This document shows positions 63,195-64,000 of a stretch of 64,000 nt of DNA, piece after piece (positions within the stretch are counted from its first letter, which is position 1; the number at the start of each line of letters is the position of its first letter). This DNA is from Gammaproteobacteria bacterium. GTDB lineage: Bacteria; Pseudomonadota; Gammaproteobacteria; JACKNK01. The stretch is from contig JACKNK010000001.1 in NCBI GenBank assembly GCA_024234955.1, positions 434,001 through 498,000 of the forward strand. The letters are read 5' to 3'. A program made the position numbers and the translations under genes. A model generated the notes under the pieces. That model had not been told where the DNA came from, did not search any database, and worked only from the letters and a program-made list of their open reading frames with translations.

Positions 63195-64000
63195 TCATGT
63201 CGCCGCGCTCGCCATCTCCACGGGCTGATCGACGACGAATTCAGGATCGTTCACCAGCAATGTGAGATCAATCACCGGCGTCGAATCCCCGCCGAGATCC
63301 AGCATTCCCAGCGACCAGGCCCCCTGCGATTCCCGCGCCGATACCGGCAGCGGCTTGAGCGATTCGGTCACCGTGACCACATCGTCCACGCTATCCACGG
63401 CGATTCCGATCAAGTGCTCGTCGAGTTCGGTCAACAACATCAGACCCGGTTCCCATAAAGGCCTCGCGACGACATCCAGCGCACTTCGCACGTCCAGGAC
63501 GGTGGCCACTTCGCCGCCGACCGATGCCAGCCCGAGGACGTGCGCTGGCACACCCGGGATCAGGCTGATCGCACCGATCGCATGGATATGCTGGATGGTG
63601 GTCGCCGGAGCCCAGAACGATTCCCCCGCAATCTCGAATCCCACGTACAGGATTTCCTCCGCACCGCTTGTCGCGGGCACGGCACGCAACGTGGTTGCCC
63701 GCTCCTCGAGCACGTCGGCATAGGCGGCATCGAGGGTGCGAAGGTCCGTCGCCGGTTCGGTTCGCCCCATCCCGGGCTCATCGCTGAGCAACGAATCGGG
63801 ATCGATGATCAGGAATAGCTGCCCTTCCACTTCCGCTGCGCCGATCAAGGCACCCCGGGAGTGACTGAAATCGCCGCCTTCAAGCCTGCGATCCGGTACC
63901 CGGACTTCATCCACGGTCGATGCCAGCACACCGAGCAAGCTTCCGCCCTGCAACGCGAGGACCACGAGCAGGTCATCGATGGACATGGCGCGTCCCGGAT
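63195..64000 (-). CDS. Tandem CheW-type coupling protein (5' end outside window)
   Basis: The frame is open to the window edge. Residues visible before the second domain (LLVVLALQGGSLLGVLASTVDEV, GALIGAAEVEGQLFLIIDP) are the C-terminal half of a CheW domain. A complete CheW domain follows (ILYVGFEIAGESFWAPATTIQHI to TPVIDLTLLV). An in-frame ATG at 63986 exists but would cut the first domain in half, so the true start is probably outside the window. CheW proteins link receptors to CheA. Confidence 0.82.
   Translation of the reverse strand, partial: PGRAMSIDDLLVVLALQGGSLLGVLASTVDEVRVPDRRLEGGDFSHSRGALIGAAEVEGQLFLIIDPDSLLSDEPGMGRTEPATDLRTLDAAYADVLEERATTLRAVPATSGAEEILYVGFEIAGESFWAPATTIQHIHAIGAISLIPGVPAHVLGLASVGGEVATVLDVRSALDVVARPLWEPGLMLLTELDEHLIGIAVDSVDDVVTVTESLKPLPVSARESQGAWSLGMLDLGGDSTPVIDLTLLVNDPEFVVDQPVEMASAAT

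Overview
The window is about 64 kb of bacterial chromosome, densely coded and GC-rich. The ribosomal, tRNA-synthetase, Clp and heat-shock genes are all of gammaproteobacterial type. Three things point to a sulfur-oxidising, probably chemolithoautotrophic gammaproteobacterium, perhaps of the Halothiobacillaceae or Chromatiales: a CbbY-type phosphatase at the left edge (this family partners the Calvin cycle), a small secreted Gly/Tyr/Asn-rich protein of sulfur-globule type, and a complete System I cytochrome c maturation locus. The genus is inference; no 16S rRNA is present. There is no prophage, complete insertion sequence or CRISPR array.

Layout. 1-5.5 kb: partial cbbY, dksA, a small Cys-rich orphan, htpG with a recognisable sigma-32 promoter, and an LbtU-type porin. 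5.6-9.8 kb: the rpsP-rimM-trmD-rplS ribosomal operon, continuing into a periplasmic TPR protein and ogt. 10.2-13.3 kb: a rubrerythrin-like protein abutting a UbiA-family prenyltransferase, then small membrane, lipoprotein and conserved hypothetical genes. 13.4-21.5 kb: an RND pump with its adaptor, an MltC-like transglycosylase, a Nudix hydrolase, a 161-bp MITE-like repeat and a YheT-type hydrolase. 21.5-26.1 kb: helicases HrpB and YoaA. 26.1-33.4 kb: ccmABCDEFGHI on one strand with several ATGA overlaps. 33.5-43.5 kb: a HAD phosphatase, gltX, glnS, tRNA-Ala and tRNA-Glu, clpS-clpA, icd and mnmA. 43.5-50.6 kb: a cytochrome b561-type protein, yejE-yejF without yejAB, a PhnD-like binding protein, the sulfur-globule-type protein, and a two-gene unit made of a DUF454-MEKHLA fusion and a hydrolase-like/TlpA fusion.

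50.8-64 kb is the most unusual part. A MASE3-PAS-GGDEF-EAL protein faces a long minus-strand chemosensory operon. In transcription order this reads: tandem CheW (cut by the window end), a periplasmic substrate-binding protein, a methyl-accepting protein, a CheA-receiver hybrid, CheB, a receiver-PAS-PAS histidine kinase, a lone receiver, and a KaiB-family protein. Short or overlapping junctions at most steps suggest one transcription unit. It resembles Wsp-type arrays but ends in a receiver/KaiB pair rather than a receiver-GGDEF protein. I regard it as the best candidate for an undescribed system. A collapsed copy of the 20.4-kb repeat forms the palindrome between the EAL gene and kaiB.
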